Shown here piece after piece: positions 43,298 through 51,601 of a stretch of 64,000 nucleotides of DNA (position 1 is the first letter of the stretch; each line of letters begins with the position of its first letter). A program made the translations under genes and the position numbers. The DNA comes from Amycolatopsis nigrescens CSC17Ta-90. Lineage in GTDB: Bacteria; Actinomycetota; Actinomycetes; Mycobacteriales; Pseudonocardiaceae. The notes beneath the pieces were generated by a model. The model searched no databases. It worked only from the letters and a program-made list of their open reading frames with translations, and had not been told where the DNA came from. The stretch is taken from positions 3,720,157-3,784,156 of the forward strand of contig NZ_ARVW01000001.1 in the NCBI RefSeq assembly GCF_000384315.1, given 5' to 3'.

Positions 43298-43777
43298 TTG
43301 TCCCCCGATGGCGAGCACACCACCACCTTCACCGTCAACGGCACCGAATCGGAACTGGCACTCGATCCGCGGACCACCCTGGCCGACGCCCTGCGTGACG
43401 GCCTCGGCCTGACCGGCACCAAGAAGGGCTGCGACCGGGGTGAATGCGGCGCCTGCACGGTCCTGGTCGACGGCCGCCGCGTGCTTTCCTGCCTGACCCT
43501 CGCGATCGCCGTCGGCGGCGCCGAGGTGACCACCGTGGAAGGGCTCGCCGATGACGGTGAGCTGAGCCCGGTGCAGCAGGCGTTCCTCGCCGAAGACGCC
43601 TTCCAGTGCGGGTTCTGCACGCCTGGCCAGCTCATGTCGGCGACCGCCTGCATCGCCGAGGGGCACGCCGGTTCGACCGCGGAGATCCGGGAGTGGATGA
43701 GCGGCAACATCTGCCGCTGCGCTGCGTACCCGCAGATCGCCGCGGCCGTCGCGAAGGCCGCCGGGAGTGTCCAATGA
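43298..43777 (+). CDS. Molybdenum hydroxylase 2Fe-2S subunit (PaoA/CoxS type)
   Basis: 159 residues. TTG start, chosen because GAGGAG lies about 9 nt upstream and no in-frame ATG or GTG precedes the domain. N-terminal plant-type 2Fe-2S cluster: KKGCDRGECGACTVL then C in VLSCLTL; C-terminal helical domain with the second cluster FQCGFCTPG and NICRCAAYP. It carries electrons between the molybdenum and FAD subunits encoded next. No Tat signal is seen, so unlike E. coli PaoABC the enzyme should be cytosolic. Confidence 0.93.
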   Translation: MSPDGEHTTTFTVNGTESELALDPRTTLADALRDGLGLTGTKKGCDRGECGACTVLVDGRRVLSCLTLAIAVGGAEVTTVEGLADDGELSPVQQAFLAEDAFQCGFCTPGQLMSATACIAEGHAGSTAEIREWMSGNICRCAAYPQIAAAVAKAAGSVQ

Positions 43778-44754
43778 GGACATTTAGCTACCGGCGCGCG
43801 AACGCGCTCGAAGACGCACTGGCGGCGCTGCGCGAGCCGGGCACGCAGCTGCTCGCGGGCGGGACAGAGCTGGTCAACTGGCTCAAGGAGGGCATCGAGT
43901 CGCCTTCCGGCCTGGTCGACATCACCGGCCTTGACCTGGCCGGCATCGAGCACGGACCGGACGGGCTGACCCTGGGCGCACTGGTCCGGATGAGTGACGC
44001 CGCCGCCGATCCGCACCTTCAGCGTGACTATCCGGTTTTCACCCAGTCCTTGCTGAAGGCCGCTTCGCCGCAGCTGAGGAACATGGCCACCCTCGGCGGC
44101 AACCTGATGCAGCGCACCCGCTGCCCGTACTTCCGCGCGGACACCGCGCTGCCCTGCAACAAACGCGCGCCCGGTTCCGGCTGCTCGGCCAGGCACGGCG
44201 AAAACGGGTCGCACGCGATCTTCGGCTGGAGTGACGAGTGCGTCGCCACCCACCCGTCCGATCTCGCGGTGGCGCTGTCCGCGCTGGACGCGGAGGTCTT
44301 GGTGCGTGGTGAGAACGGCGAGCGGCGGATTCCGGCGGCGGAGTTCCACCGGCTGCCCGGCGAGGAACCCGCCAGGCACAACGAACTGGCCCCGGACGAG
44401 CTGATCACCGCGATCCGGCTGCCCGCCACGGCAAGGGCCTCGCATTACCTGAAGGTGCGGGAGCGGGTGTCCTACGAGTTCGCGGTGGTCTCCGCGGCCG
44501 CCGTGGTCGAGGTCGAAGGGGGCGTGCTCACCTCGGCGAAGGTGGCGCTCGGCGGGGTCGCGCACCGGCCGTGGCGGCTGTACGAGGCGGAAGCCGCGCT
44601 GCCCGGTATCGCGCTCGATGACGTGAAGGGCCTCAGGGCCGCCGTCGCCGAATCTTTCACCGAGGCGAAACCCTTGTCCGGCAACGAGTACAAGGTGGTG
44701 CTGGCGCAGCGGGCTGCGGTCCGCGCGCTGCGGGACGCTGGAGCGACGGCATGA
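43774..44754 (+). CDS. Molybdenum hydroxylase FAD subunit with 4Fe-4S insertion (PaoB type)
   Basis: 326 residues; ATG overlaps the previous stop (ATGA). FAD-binding motif LAGGTELVNWLKEG (about residues 26-40) and ATLGGNLMQRTRCPYF. Four Cys at about residues 116, 126, 136 and 155 (TRCPYF, LPCNK, GSGCSA, DECVA) match the extra 4Fe-4S cluster of PaoB/HcrB-type subunits, absent from ordinary CoxM proteins. Passes electrons from the 2Fe-2S subunit to FAD and on to the acceptor. Confidence 0.9.
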   Translation: MRTFSYRRANALEDALAALREPGTQLLAGGTELVNWLKEGIESPSGLVDITGLDLAGIEHGPDGLTLGALVRMSDAAADPHLQRDYPVFTQSLLKAASPQLRNMATLGGNLMQRTRCPYFRADTALPCNKRAPGSGCSARHGENGSHAIFGWSDECVATHPSDLAVALSALDAEVLVRGENGERRIPAAEFHRLPGEEPARHNELAPDELITAIRLPATARASHYLKVRERVSYEFAVVSAAAVVEVEGGVLTSAKVALGGVAHRPWRLYEAEAALPGIALDDVKGLRAAVAESFTEAKPLSGNEYKVVLAQRAAVRALRDAGATA

Positions 44755-46862
44755 ACGCCGGACTGCGGAGGCCGGACGGGCCGGCCAAGCTCACCGGCGC
44801 CGCGCGGTACACCGCGGACCAGCCGGTGCCGGACGCGCTGGTCGCGGCGCTGGTCGGCGCCACCGTGCCGACCGGCAGGTTGACCGGCCTGGACGTCGAG
44901 CGGGCGGCCGCGGCACCCGGGGTGGTCCGCGTGCTGGGCCGGGCGGACCTGCCGCCGCTCACCGAGGTCAGCGCGCCACCGGCCGGGCACGTGCTGCCGA
45001 TGCGGGACGACCTCGTGCACCACGAAGGCCAGGCGGTGGCGATCGTGCTCGCGCAGACCGCCGAGCAGGCGCGATACGCCGCGGGTCTGGTCGAGGCGAC
45101 CTATGCCGAGGTCACGCCCCCGCTGTTGTTCGGGCAGGCCGAGGACGTGGTGCCGGTGGGCGGCAACGTGCTCGGTGAGCCGGACGAGCGCAAGGGCGAC
45201 CCCGAAGATGGCCTTGCCGTCGCGGACGTGGTCGTCTCGGAGACCTACGGCACCGCGGACCGGCACCACAGCCCGATCGAGCCCGCCGCCACGACCGCGT
45301 GGTGGGAGGGCGGGGAACTGGTCGTGCACGCGTCGGTGCAGGCCGCCGGGCTGACCCAGCAGGCGCTAGCCGTCGTCTTCGGCCTGCGCCCGGAACAGGT
45401 CCGGGTGCATTGCCGCTACATCGGCGGCGGTTTCGGCTCGAAGGGCTATCTGTGGCCGCAGGTGGTGCTGGCCGCGGCCGCCGCGAAGGCGGTGGAGCGG
45501 CCGGTCAAGCTGGTGCTGACCAGGGCGGAGATGTTCACCATGGCCGGGCACCAGCCGGCCACCAGGCAGGTGGTCACGCTCGGCGCCACGGCCGACGGTG
45601 ATCTCACCGCGATCCGGCATCACAGCAGCAACGCCAGTGCCAGGGCGGTGGACTACGCGGAGGCCACCACGCACACCAGCACCTGGCTCTACCGCAGCCC
45701 GGCGATCGAGACCGCGTTCCGGATCCAGCGGGTGGACCGGCCGGGGCCGACCCCGATGCGCGCGCCGCACGAGGGGCCGGGCATGTTCGCGCTGGAGTCC
45801 GCGATGGACGAGCTGGCCTACGGACTGGGCATGGATCCGGTGGAACTTCGGCTGCGCAACGAACCCGAGGTGGATCCGCTCACCGGGCGCCCGTTCTCCT
45901 CGCGCAAGCTGGTCGAATGCCTGCGCGAGGGCGCCGACCGCTTCGGCTGGGCGGACCGACCCGCCGCCACCGGTGCCCTGCGCGATGGGGACGACCTGGT
46001 CGGCTGGGGAATGGCGGTGGCGTCCATGGACACCTTCCGCAGCCCGTCCGCGGTGCGCCTCCGGGTGGACGCGGACGGCCACGTGGTGATCGAAAGTTCC
46101 GTGCAGGAGATCGGCACCGGGCTGCCGGCGATGGTGCGGGCGGCAGCCGCCGAAGTGCTCGGCTGTGCCCCGGACGACGTGGACCTGTCGCACGGGGACA
46201 CCGGTCTGCCGCCGCACGGCGGCACCATCGGCTCGATGTCGACCATGGGTCTGGGCTCGGCGGTGCAGGCGGCCGCGGCGGATGTGCTGGCGAAACTCGG
46301 CGCGGAGCCGGGTGGCGGCCGTCCGCTGGCGGACCTGATGGCCGAAGCGGGCCTGGACGAGCTGACCGCCGAGGGCCGCTGGGCGCCGGAGGCGAGCGCA
46401 CTGGTCGGGGGACGTTCGGCCGAGTATTCGATGCACACCTACGGCTCGATCTTCGTCGAGGTGCGGGTGGACGCGGAGCTGGGGCTGGTCCGGATGAGCC
46501 GGGCTGTCGGCACCTACGGGGCCGGCCGGATCCTGAACCCGCTGGCCGCGCGCAGCCAGATGATCGGCGGCATCACCTGGGGCTACGGCCAGGCGGTGCT
46601 GGAGGAGTCGGTGTTCGAGCCGGATCTCGGCCGGTTCCTGTCCAAGAACCTGGCCGGTTACGTGGTGCCGGTGAACGCAGACATCGGCGAGATCGATGTG
46701 TCCTTTGTGGACGATGAGGATCGGCTGGCCAGCGCGATCGGCGCGAAGGGCATCGGCGAGCTTGGTGCGGTCGGTGTTTCGGCGGCCGTCGCGAACGCCG
46801 TCTTCCACGCCACCGGCCGGCGCGTCCGCAACCTGCCGATCAAGATTCCAGACCTGCTTTAA
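44751..46862 (+). CDS. Molybdenum hydroxylase large (Mo-cofactor) subunit (PaoC type)
   Basis: 703 residues; ATG overlaps the previous stop (ATGA). Two aldehyde-oxidase domains: N-terminal a/b hammerhead (KLTGAARYTADQPVPDAL) and the molybdopterin-binding domain with GGGFGSKGYLWP, the PMRAPHEGPG segment and, near the C-terminus, AKGIGELGAVG with the catalytic Glu. Oxidises an aldehyde or N-heterocycle. With the two preceding subunits it is a complete alpha-beta-gamma hydroxylase; substrate specificity unknown, PaoABC-like aldehyde oxidation is plausible. Confidence 0.93.
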   Translation: MNAGLRRPDGPAKLTGAARYTADQPVPDALVAALVGATVPTGRLTGLDVERAAAAPGVVRVLGRADLPPLTEVSAPPAGHVLPMRDDLVHHEGQAVAIVLAQTAEQARYAAGLVEATYAEVTPPLLFGQAEDVVPVGGNVLGEPDERKGDPEDGLAVADVVVSETYGTADRHHSPIEPAATTAWWEGGELVVHASVQAAGLTQQALAVVFGLRPEQVRVHCRYIGGGFGSKGYLWPQVVLAAAAAKAVERPVKLVLTRAEMFTMAGHQPATRQVVTLGATADGDLTAIRHHSSNASARAVDYAEATTHTSTWLYRSPAIETAFRIQRVDRPGPTPMRAPHEGPGMFALESAMDELAYGLGMDPVELRLRNEPEVDPLTGRPFSSRKLVECLREGADRFGWADRPAATGALRDGDDLVGWGMAVASMDTFRSPSAVRLRVDADGHVVIESSVQEIGTGLPAMVRAAAAEVLGCAPDDVDLSHGDTGLPPHGGTIGSMSTMGLGSAVQAAAADVLAKLGAEPGGGRPLADLMAEAGLDELTAEGRWAPEASALVGGRSAEYSMHTYGSIFVEVRVDAELGLVRMSRAVGTYGAGRILNPLAARSQMIGGITWGYGQAVLEESVFEPDLGRFLSKNLAGYVVPVNADIGEIDVSFVDDEDRLASAIGAKGIGELGAVGVSAAVANAVFHATGRRVRNLPIKIPDLL

Positions 46863-46875
46863 CTCACCTGGGGGT

Positions 46876-46921
46876 GTCGTGAGTGAAAAGTGTTGCCGGG
46901 GCAACACTTTTCACTCACGAC
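46876..46921. repeat. Family A palindrome, copy 3 (perfect)
   Basis: 46 bp, 22-2-22, all 22 positions paired; best preserved copy. It begins 13 bp after the stop of the molybdenum hydroxylase operon and lies upstream of a same-strand XRE gene. Likely operon terminator. Confidence 0.85.
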
Positions 46922-47014
46922 CTTTACTTGCCAGTTGGTCATGCGGACATACCTTCCGGTGAATGCGTCGCGCGCTTCGGGGGTGTAGGTGCTGCCCGGT
47001 TCTAGCGTGGCGGT

Positions 47015-47902
47015 ATGGCCCAAAAGAAAAGAAGGACCCCCGCGCGATCGCGGGAAATCGGCGCTGTGCTTGGTGAGGTGCGTACGCGCGCGAAGCTGAC
47101 GGAGCGCGCGTTGGCGCGAAAGATGGGTTGTTCGGAGAGCAAGATCTCCCGGATGGAGAACGGCGCGCGCGGCGCCACCGAGTTCGACGTGATCACCTTC
47201 ATGGCGCACTGCGGCTGCCCGAACGAGGAGATCCAAGGTGTGCTGGCGTTGGTGCGGGAGGACAACGACAGCTACCGCCTTCGCCCCCACGGCGACCAGA
47301 TCCCGGACGATCTCGGCGCCCTGATCGCCCAGGAAGCCACGGCTGGAGGCATCGCTGCCTTCGAGCCGCAGTTGATTCCCGGTATCTTGCAGACTCGCGA
47401 ATACGCACGCGCGCTCTTTCATGCGTTCGGTATTACGCCGAAGGAGAAGATCGAGTCGTGTGTCGTGCGCCGCATCAACAGGCAGAAGCTGCTGCGTCGG
47501 TCTGAACCCGTTCGATTCACCTTCTTCGTGCACGAGCAGGCCTTTCGCGGGGTCATCGGTGGCAGTCGCGTGATGCAGGAACAACTCCTAAAGTTGATCT
47601 TCGAAACCTCGCAAGACCACTGCGTGATTCGGGTGGTCCCGGAGCCGGCTTTGGTCGGTGGCATTCCTGGCGGGGCCTTCAGGCTGATGAGGTATGCCGA
47701 CAGCGGCCCGGTGGCGTATGTGCCGCTCTTGAACTCAAGTCTGTTCTTCGAGGAGCCGTCGGACGTGTCGGCATATCAAGAGGTCCTCTCTTACCTGCCC
47801 AGGCTCGCATTGAGTGGGCAGGAGTCGAGGCACTGGCTTGCCGAACTGGCAAGTGACTACGAGAGGCGGGCCGACGTTGCCGAAGAACTTCAGCGCGCCT
47901 GA
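47015..47902 (+). CDS. XRE-family regulator with DUF5753 domain
   Basis: 295 residues. Helix-turn-helix about residues 15-75 (AVLGEVRTRAKLTERALARK, CSESKISRMENG) and a DUF5753 domain starting near FEPQLIPGILQTREYARAL. No DUF397 partner is adjacent, unlike the pair at 13803. Base use is richer in A/T and in less favoured codons than its neighbours, suggesting a later acquisition. TAGCGT 6 nt before the ATG, leaderless layout. Its end overlaps the convergent CGNR gene by 13 bp. Confidence 0.9.
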   Translation: MAQKKRRTPARSREIGAVLGEVRTRAKLTERALARKMGCSESKISRMENGARGATEFDVITFMAHCGCPNEEIQGVLALVREDNDSYRLRPHGDQIPDDLGALIAQEATAGGIAAFEPQLIPGILQTREYARALFHAFGITPKEKIESCVVRRINRQKLLRRSEPVRFTFFVHEQAFRGVIGGSRVMQEQLLKLIFETSQDHCVIRVVPEPALVGGIPGGAFRLMRYADSGPVAYVPLLNSSLFFEEPSDVSAYQEVLSYLPRLALSGQESRHWLAELASDYERRADVAEELQRA

Positions 47903-48471
47903 TGGCGGGTGCGGTAGGCGCTGACCTTGTGCCGGTTGCCGCAGCGCTGCATGGAGCACCAGCGGCGGTTGCCGGGGCGTGAGGTGTCCAGGAAGACCAG
48001 CTTGCAGCCGTCGCCTTCGCAGCGGCGTACCCGGCTGGCCGAGGGGCCGCCGATCAGTTCGATCGCGTCGCGGGCGGCGGCGCCGAGCACCTGAACGCCG
48101 GTGATCGGGGTCGCCCAGCCGCGGGCGCCGCTGTTCGGGACCAGCCGCGGCCGCAGCGTGGCGCCCGCGGAGTCGTTGATCAGCGTCAGTTCGCCGGACC
48201 TTGGGCGTTTGCCCGCCGCCAGCCGGTTCGCTGCCGAGCGCATGCTGCCGCGGAAGTCCCGGATCCGGTCCAGTTCGGCGGGCCGGATCCGGAAGTCCTC
48301 GGCGGCCAGCGGCCCGGACAGGGCCAGCCGCGAACCGGCCAGCCACTCCGCCAGCGCGCCCGCCTCCGTCAACAGCTCCGGATCACCCGTGAGCAGCAGT
48401 TCCAGGCAGAAGGCACCCGGGTCGAACGAGTAGCGCTCGCCATCAGGGCCGGTGAGCTGCCGGGCGGTCAT
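47890..48471 (-). CDS. CGNR zinc-finger regulator (ABATE domain)
   Basis: 193 residues. N-terminal ABATE-like domain, then the C-terminal zinc finger: CEGDGCKLVFLDTSRPGNRRWCS and MQRCGNRHKVSAYR (C-x4-C ... C-x4-C with the CGNR signature), described here by its Cys pairs. CGNR proteins are probable DNA-binding regulators. TATGCT lies 6 nt before the ATG, a leaderless layout. Convergent with the XRE gene. Confidence 0.88.
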   Translation of the reverse strand: MTARQLTGPDGERYSFDPGAFCLELLLTGDPELLTEAGALAEWLAGSRLALSGPLAAEDFRIRPAELDRIRDFRGSMRSAANRLAAGKRPRSGELTLINDSAGATLRPRLVPNSGARGWATPITGVQVLGAAARDAIELIGGPSASRVRRCEGDGCKLVFLDTSRPGNRRWCSMQRCGNRHKVSAYRTRHQAR

Positions 48472-48488
48472 GTAACCAGCATAACCAG

Positions 48489-50141
48489 TTAGCTGAGCCT
48501 GGAGGTCAGCGCGTTCGTCAGCGCCAGCTCTTCCAGGTCGAGCTCGCGCAGCACCTTGCGCACCACGTCGTCGTCCACCCGGCCCGCCTCGCGCTCGGCG
48601 AGCACGGTCTCCCGCTGGGTGATCAGCAGCGCCTTGCGCGCCCTGGTGAACGCCGCGTGCGGGCTAGCCTCGCGTTCCTCCGCGCTGAGCGAGATCGCCG
48701 CCACCGCGCCCCGGTACCGGGTCTCCACCAGCGCCTTGAGCCTGGCCGACAGCTTCTCCGCGCGTTCCTCGCTGATGTCCAAATTGGACAGCATTTCCGG
48801 CAGCAGCTCGTCCAGCTTCGCCATCGCGGCCTTCATCGCGGCGGACCGGGCTTCCAGCTCCTCCGCCTCGTCGCGTTCCGCTTCACCGGGGTCGCGCACC
48901 TTCAGCACCCGGATCAGCGTGGGCAGCGTGAGCCCCTGCACCAGCACGGTGCCGATCGCCACGCTGAACGCGAAGAGCTGGATCTCGTCCCGCCCGGGGA
49001 ACGGGTCGCCGGTCGCGGTCACCAGCGGCACACCGGTGGCCGCGGCGAGCGTGACCACCCCGCGCATGCCTGTCCAGGACAGCACCGTCAGATACCGCCA
49101 GGACGGCGCCGCCCGCTCCCGGCCGAACAGCCGCACCGCCTGCGGCAGCGTCGCGCTCAGGAAGACGTACGGAATCCGCACCGCCATCGTCACCACCAGC
49201 ACCACCAGCGCGCACACGACCAGCGTGCCGTTGTCGCGGGCGTTGCTCTGCACGCTTTCCAGCACGAACGGCAGCTGCAAGCCCATCAGCGCGAAGACCA
49301 GCGCCTCCAGCAGCACGTCGATCGACGCCCAGACCGAGGAGTCCTGCAGCCGGGTGGCCGGCCCGGCGTGCAGCGATCTGTTGCCGAGGTACAGCCCGGC
49401 GGCGACCACCGCCAGCACCCCGGAACCGCTGAAGTCCGAGGAGAACGGGTGCAGGTGCTCGGCGGTCACGTACACCGCGAACGGCACGATGATGCCGATG
49501 GTGGACTCCATCAGCGGGTCGTCCAGCTTGCGCCGGATCAGGCCGACCAGCAGCGCGCCGGCCAGCCCGACCGCGATGCCGAGCACCGCGGCCACCAGGA
49601 AGACCAGGAAACCGTGTCCGATCGAGCCCGCGGTACCGAGCACCGCAGCCAGGGTGATCTTGTAGAGGGTCAGCGCGGCGGCGTCGTTGACCAGCGACTC
49701 GCCGGTCAGCACGGTCATCAGCCGCCGGGGCAGGCCGAGCCGCCGTCCGATGGCGACCGCGGTGACCGCGTCCGGCGGCGCCACCACCGCGCCGAGCACC
49801 AGCGCGGAGGCCAGCGGCAGGTCCGGCAGCAGCAGGTGCACGGTGAACCCGACCACCAGCGCGGTCACCACCACCAGCAGCACGCCGAGCGCGATGATCG
49901 GCCGCAGGGTGGCGCGGAACTGGCTGAACGAGCTGTCCAGCGACGTGGAGTAGAGCAGCGGCGGCAGCACCAGGGTCAGGATCAGCTCGGGGTCCAGCTC
50001 CACCGGCGGCACCCCGGGGATGAACGAGACCCCGAGCGCCACCAGCACGATCAGCAGCGGGGCGGACAGGTTCCACCGGCGCGCGAACGCGGTCAGCCCC
50101 AGCGAACCGGCCAGCACCCCCATCAGCGTCAAGATCTCCAC
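48489..50141 (-). CDS. Na+/H+ antiporter, CPA1 family
   Basis: 550 residues from GTG 50141; a longer version is open upstream but without a supported start. About 12 hydrophobic segments with the CPA1 motif VLTGESLVNDAAALTLYK (the ND pair of the ion site) and PPDAVTAVAIGRRLGLP. Cytoplasmic tail of about 140 charged residues from around residue 405. Expected to exchange Na+ (or other cations) for H+ in pH and salt homeostasis. Confidence 0.88.
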   Translation of the reverse strand: MEILTLMGVLAGSLGLTAFARRWNLSAPLLIVLVALGVSFIPGVPPVELDPELILTLVLPPLLYSTSLDSSFSQFRATLRPIIALGVLLVVVTALVVGFTVHLLLPDLPLASALVLGAVVAPPDAVTAVAIGRRLGLPRRLMTVLTGESLVNDAAALTLYKITLAAVLGTAGSIGHGFLVFLVAAVLGIAVGLAGALLVGLIRRKLDDPLMESTIGIIVPFAVYVTAEHLHPFSSDFSGSGVLAVVAAGLYLGNRSLHAGPATRLQDSSVWASIDVLLEALVFALMGLQLPFVLESVQSNARDNGTLVVCALVVLVVTMAVRIPYVFLSATLPQAVRLFGRERAAPSWRYLTVLSWTGMRGVVTLAAATGVPLVTATGDPFPGRDEIQLFAFSVAIGTVLVQGLTLPTLIRVLKVRDPGEAERDEAEELEARSAAMKAAMAKLDELLPEMLSNLDISEERAEKLSARLKALVETRYRGAVAAISLSAEEREASPHAAFTRARKALLITQRETVLAEREAGRVDDDVVRKVLRELDLEELALTNALTSRLS

Positions 50142-50200
50142 CCGCCGATCTTCGCCCACCTCCGCCCCATCCGCCGCCCAGCGCACGCTGCGGGGAACGG

Positions 50201-50249
50201 GCCCAACGTGACGTTCGGCCAATAGAACGAGCCAAACGTCACGTTGGGC
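50201..50249. repeat. Element D: 49-bp palindrome between divergent genes
   Basis: 19-11-19, 18 of 19 positions paired; outer arm begins GCCCAACGTGACGTT. Unlike families A-C it lies between divergently transcribed genes (antiporter and AAHS transporter), so a terminator makes less sense. Operator, 5'-UTR hairpin or a mobile palindrome are open. Only one copy seen here. Confidence 0.7.
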
Positions 50250-50290
50250 GGGATCGAGGCTTCCGGTGAATGGAAGGAGGCTGGCCGTTG

Positions 50291-50328
50291 ATGTTCGCTT
50301 TGCGCATCATCGGTCGCCAAGCGAACAT
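50291..50328. promoter_or_regulatory. Operator-like dyad upstream of the AAHS transporter
   Basis: ATGTTCGCTT and AAGCGAACAT, 10 of 10 paired, separated by 18 bp, ending 22 bp before the ATG. The left half can also be read as TGTTCGC-TTT-GCGCATCA and the right as TCGGTCGC-CAA-GCGAACA, two weaker dyads, a pattern typical of IclR/PcaR-type operators of aromatic-acid genes. No IclR gene is in the window. Confidence 0.5.
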
Positions 50329-50349
50329 TCCGAGGACCGGAGGCCGCCA

Positions 50350-51561
50350 ATGCCGCCCGACACTTCCGCCCGCAACTGGGTACTGCCGCTGTGCTGGGCG
50401 GCCGTGCTGCTGGACGGCTTCGACCTGGTGGTGCTCGGCACGGTGCTGCCGGTGCTGCTGCGCGACCACGTCTGGGGGCTCACCCCTGGCACCGCGTCCG
50501 CGATCTCCACGGTCGGCCTGCTCGGCATGATGCTCGGCGCGCTCGCGATCGGCACCGTCACCGACGTGATCGGCCGCCGCAAGGCACTGATCCTCGCGGT
50601 CACCGCCTTCTCGGCGTTCACCGCCCTGTGCGCGCTGTCCCCGTCGGCCTGGGTCTTCGGCCTGCTGCGCTTCCTGGCCGGGCTCGGCCTCGGCGGCTGC
50701 CTGCCGACCGCGATCACGCTGGTCACCGAATACGCGCGCGGCGGCAAGAGCAGCAGCGCGACCACCACGATCATGACCGGCTACCACGTCGGCGCGGTGC
50801 TCACCGCGCTGCTTGGCATCGCGGTCATCCCCGGCCTCGGCTGGCGGGCGATGTTCGTCATCGGCGCGGCCCCGGCGCTGCTGCTGGTGCCGCTGATGCT
50901 GAAGTACCTGCCGGAATCCCTGAGCTTCCAGGAGCGGGCCAAGGCACCTGCGAGCCGCGAGGTGGTCAGCGGCCTGTTCAGCGGCGGCCGGCTGCGCGCC
51001 ACGATCGCTTTCTGGGTGGCTTCGTTCATGGGCCTGCTGCTGGTCTACGGGCTGAACACCTGGCTGCCGGAGATCATGCGCCAGGCCGGTTATCCGCTCG
51101 GTGCCGCGTTGAGCCTGCTGCTCACGCTGAACGTCGGCGCGGTGGTGGGGCTGCTGGTCGCCGGGTTCGTCGCGGACCGGGCCGGGGTGCGGCGGTCCAC
51201 CATCGGCTGGTTCGTCGCGGCCGCGGTGTTCCTCAGCCTGCTCAGCGTGCGGCTGCCCAGCTTCGGGCTGTACGTGGCGGTGTTCCTGGCCGGCTTCTTC
51301 GTGTTCAGCGCGCAGGTGCTGGTGTACGCCTACATCGGCCGCACCTACCCGGCCGCCAACCGCGCGACCGGGCTCGGCTGGGCTGCCGGCGTCGGCCGGA
51401 TCGGCGCGATCTCCGGACCGCTGCTCGGCGGCGCGCTGCTGACGGCGGGAATCGCCTACCCGTGGGGCTTCTACGCGTTCGCCGTGGTCGGTGCCCTCGG
51501 CGCGGTGGCCATCACCGCCGGCCGCGCCAAGGCCACCGAGCCTGCCCACGCCGGGTCGTGA
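50350..51561 (+). CDS. MFS aromatic acid:H+ symporter (AAHS family)
   Basis: 403 residues from ATG 50350 (GGAGG 8 nt upstream). Twelve helices; AAHS signature in helix 1 LLDGFDLVVLGTVLPVLL and the loop 2-3 motif VTDVIGRRKALI; second-half motif FVADRAGVRRS. PcaK/BenK-type carriers import benzoate, 4-hydroxybenzoate or similar with protons. No aromatic catabolic genes are adjacent. Its stop lies inside family A palindrome 4. Confidence 0.9.
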   Translation: MPPDTSARNWVLPLCWAAVLLDGFDLVVLGTVLPVLLRDHVWGLTPGTASAISTVGLLGMMLGALAIGTVTDVIGRRKALILAVTAFSAFTALCALSPSAWVFGLLRFLAGLGLGGCLPTAITLVTEYARGGKSSSATTTIMTGYHVGAVLTALLGIAVIPGLGWRAMFVIGAAPALLLVPLMLKYLPESLSFQERAKAPASREVVSGLFSGGRLRATIAFWVASFMGLLLVYGLNTWLPEIMRQAGYPLGAALSLLLTLNVGAVVGLLVAGFVADRAGVRRSTIGWFVAAAVFLSLLSVRLPSFGLYVAVFLAGFFVFSAQVLVYAYIGRTYPAANRATGLGWAAGVGRIGAISGPLLGGALLTAGIAYPWGFYAFAVVGALGAVAITAGRAKATEPAHAGS

Positions 51562-51600
51562 GTGAAAAGTGTTGCCGGAACAACACTTTTCACTCACGAC
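51555..51600. repeat. Family A palindrome, copy 4
   Basis: 46 bp, 22-2-22, 20 of 22 positions paired (the two innermost differ). The AAHS gene TGA stop (51559-51561) lies in the left arm. It separates the convergent AAHS and GDPD genes and ends 1 bp before the GDPD stop. Likely bidirectional terminator. Confidence 0.82.
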
Positions 51601-51601
51601 G

